Shown here one piece after another: positions 5,417-6,194 of a stretch of 6,194 nt of DNA (the first letter of the stretch is position 1; each line of letters begins with the position of its first letter). A program made the translations under genes and the position numbers. Below the pieces are notes generated by a model, which saw only the letters and a list, made by a program, of their open reading frames with translations, was not told where the DNA came from and did no database searches. The stretch spans positions 1-6,194 of the forward strand of contig JALSPY010000299.1 in assembly GCA_026985705.1 (NCBI GenBank). Reading direction: 5' to 3'. This DNA comes from Hydrogenothermaceae bacterium (lineage in GTDB: Bacteria > Aquificota > Aquificia > Aquificales > Hydrogenothermaceae).

Positions 5417-6193
5417 TTATATATACTTCTTCAATACTTCCGGTATATCAAAACCTCCATCTTTTCTTTGATAGTTTTCCATTATTGCAAGTAATGTTCT
5501 TCCTACAGCAAGACCAGAGCCATTTAAAGTATGAACAAAAAGATTTTTTCCTGTTTTCTTATCTTTATACCTTATTTTTGCTCTTCTAGCTTGAAAGTCT
5601 TCAGTATTAGAACAAGAGGATATTTCTCTATATCTGTTCTGTGAAGGTATCCAAACCTCTATATCGTATGTTTTTGCCGCAGAAAAACCTAAATCTCCCG
5701 TGCATAACTCAACAACTCTGTAAGGAAGCTCTAAAAGTTGTAATATCTTTTCTGCTTCTCTAACTAACTTTTCAAGCTCCTCATAAGAGTTTTCCGGCTT
5801 GACAATTTTTACAAGCTCAACCTTATCAAATTGATGTTGCCTTAATATACCTCTAACATCTTTTCCATGTGAACCTGCCTCTCTTCTAAAACAGGGTGTA
5901 TATGCAGTGTAATATTTAGGAAGTTCCTCTTCTTTTAGTATCTCTCCAGCATGTAAATTAGTTAAGCTTACTTCAGCTGTGGGAATAAGATATAAATCTT
6001 CCTCACAAACTTTGTATAAATCTTCTTCAAACTTTGGCAATTGTCCAGTCCCAACTAAAATATCTGGTTTTACTAAAACAGGTGTCCAAACTTCAGTGTA
6101 TCCATGCTCTTTTGTATGAATGTCTAACATAAAGTTAATTAAAGCCCTTTCAAGTTTAGCCGCTTCTTTAAACATCACCGTAAACCTTGAGCC
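5417..6193 (-). CDS. serS: Seryl-tRNA synthetase, catalytic domain (5' end outside window)
   Basis: The last 258 residues of a class II synthetase that charges tRNA-Ser with serine. Full-length bacterial enzymes have about 425 residues, so the N-terminal coiled-coil arm that grips the tRNA is missing beyond the window edge. In fragment numbering: motif 1 region GSRFTVMFKEAAKLERALIN (1-20), substrate-pocket segment GTGQLPKF (48-55), the serine-binding TAEV (72-75), motif 2 FRREAGSHGKDVRG (102-115), the conserved QFDKVEL segment, EISSCSNTEDFQARR (190-204) and motif 3 GSGLAVGRTLLAIMENYQ (225-242). The frame stays open to the edge; the GTG codon at 6178-6176 is an internal valine, not a start. 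The gene is complete and undamaged over this part and converges on the HerA gene with an 83-base gap. No operon partner is visible on its strand. Confidence 0.97.
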   Translation of the reverse strand, partial: GSRFTVMFKEAAKLERALINFMLDIHTKEHGYTEVWTPVLVKPDILVGTGQLPKFEEDLYKVCEEDLYLIPTAEVSLTNLHAGEILKEEELPKYYTAYTPCFRREAGSHGKDVRGILRQHQFDKVELVKIVKPENSYEELEKLVREAEKILQLLELPYRVVELCTGDLGFSAAKTYDIEVWIPSQNRYREISSCSNTEDFQARRAKIRYKDKKTGKNLFVHTLNGSGLAVGRTLLAIMENYQRKDGGFDIPEVLKKYI

Positions 6194-6194
6194 T

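Overview
This AT-rich window (roughly 30% G+C by eye) carries the 3' end of a ClpC-type chaperone gene, a compact four-gene operon on the + strand, and the 3' end of a seryl-tRNA synthetase gene on the - strand. The coding sequences are rich in Lys, Glu, Ile and AAA/ATA/AGA codons, with many charged residues. Together with a hyperthermophile-style HerA ATPase, this suggests a low-GC thermophilic bacterium. The Hydrogenothermaceae (Aquificota, Sulfurihydrogenibium-like) are my best guess, but this is an inference from composition and gene style, not a proven assignment.

Layout. 2-1087 (+): second AAA+ domain of a ClpC/ClpB-family unfoldase, cut by the left edge. 1088-1443: a 356-base intergenic region of very low G+C with a tandem 12-bp repeat, an 18-bp perfect palindrome, a possible gene remnant and the likely operon promoter. 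1444-5333 (+): four genes that overlap by 20, 22 and 1 nt, encoding a Ras-like small GTPase, a small roadblock/LC7-like protein, a 469-residue protein with a second roadblock-like domain followed by an all-helical globin-sensor-like region, and a HerA-type hexameric ATPase. 5334-5416: a short convergent gap with a long AT hairpin. 5417-6193 (-): serS, cut by the right edge.

How the genes may work together. The outer genes are housekeeping genes and look unrelated to the centre. The central operon is the notable part. Small GTPase plus roadblock is the classic MglA/MglB-like or conservon (CvnD/CvnB-like) switch module. Here it is tightly coupled to a putative non-heme globin-fold sensor and to a DNA or protein pumping ATPase of the HerA/FtsK class, with no NurA nuclease in the window. 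My working model is that the globin-like/roadblock protein and the small roadblock protein form a regulatory platform for the GTPase, and that the nucleotide state of the GTPase controls or positions the HerA-like motor. The domain calls for the GTPase and HerA are strong, the roadblock calls are moderate (fold-level pattern), and the globin-like call and the joint function are inference.
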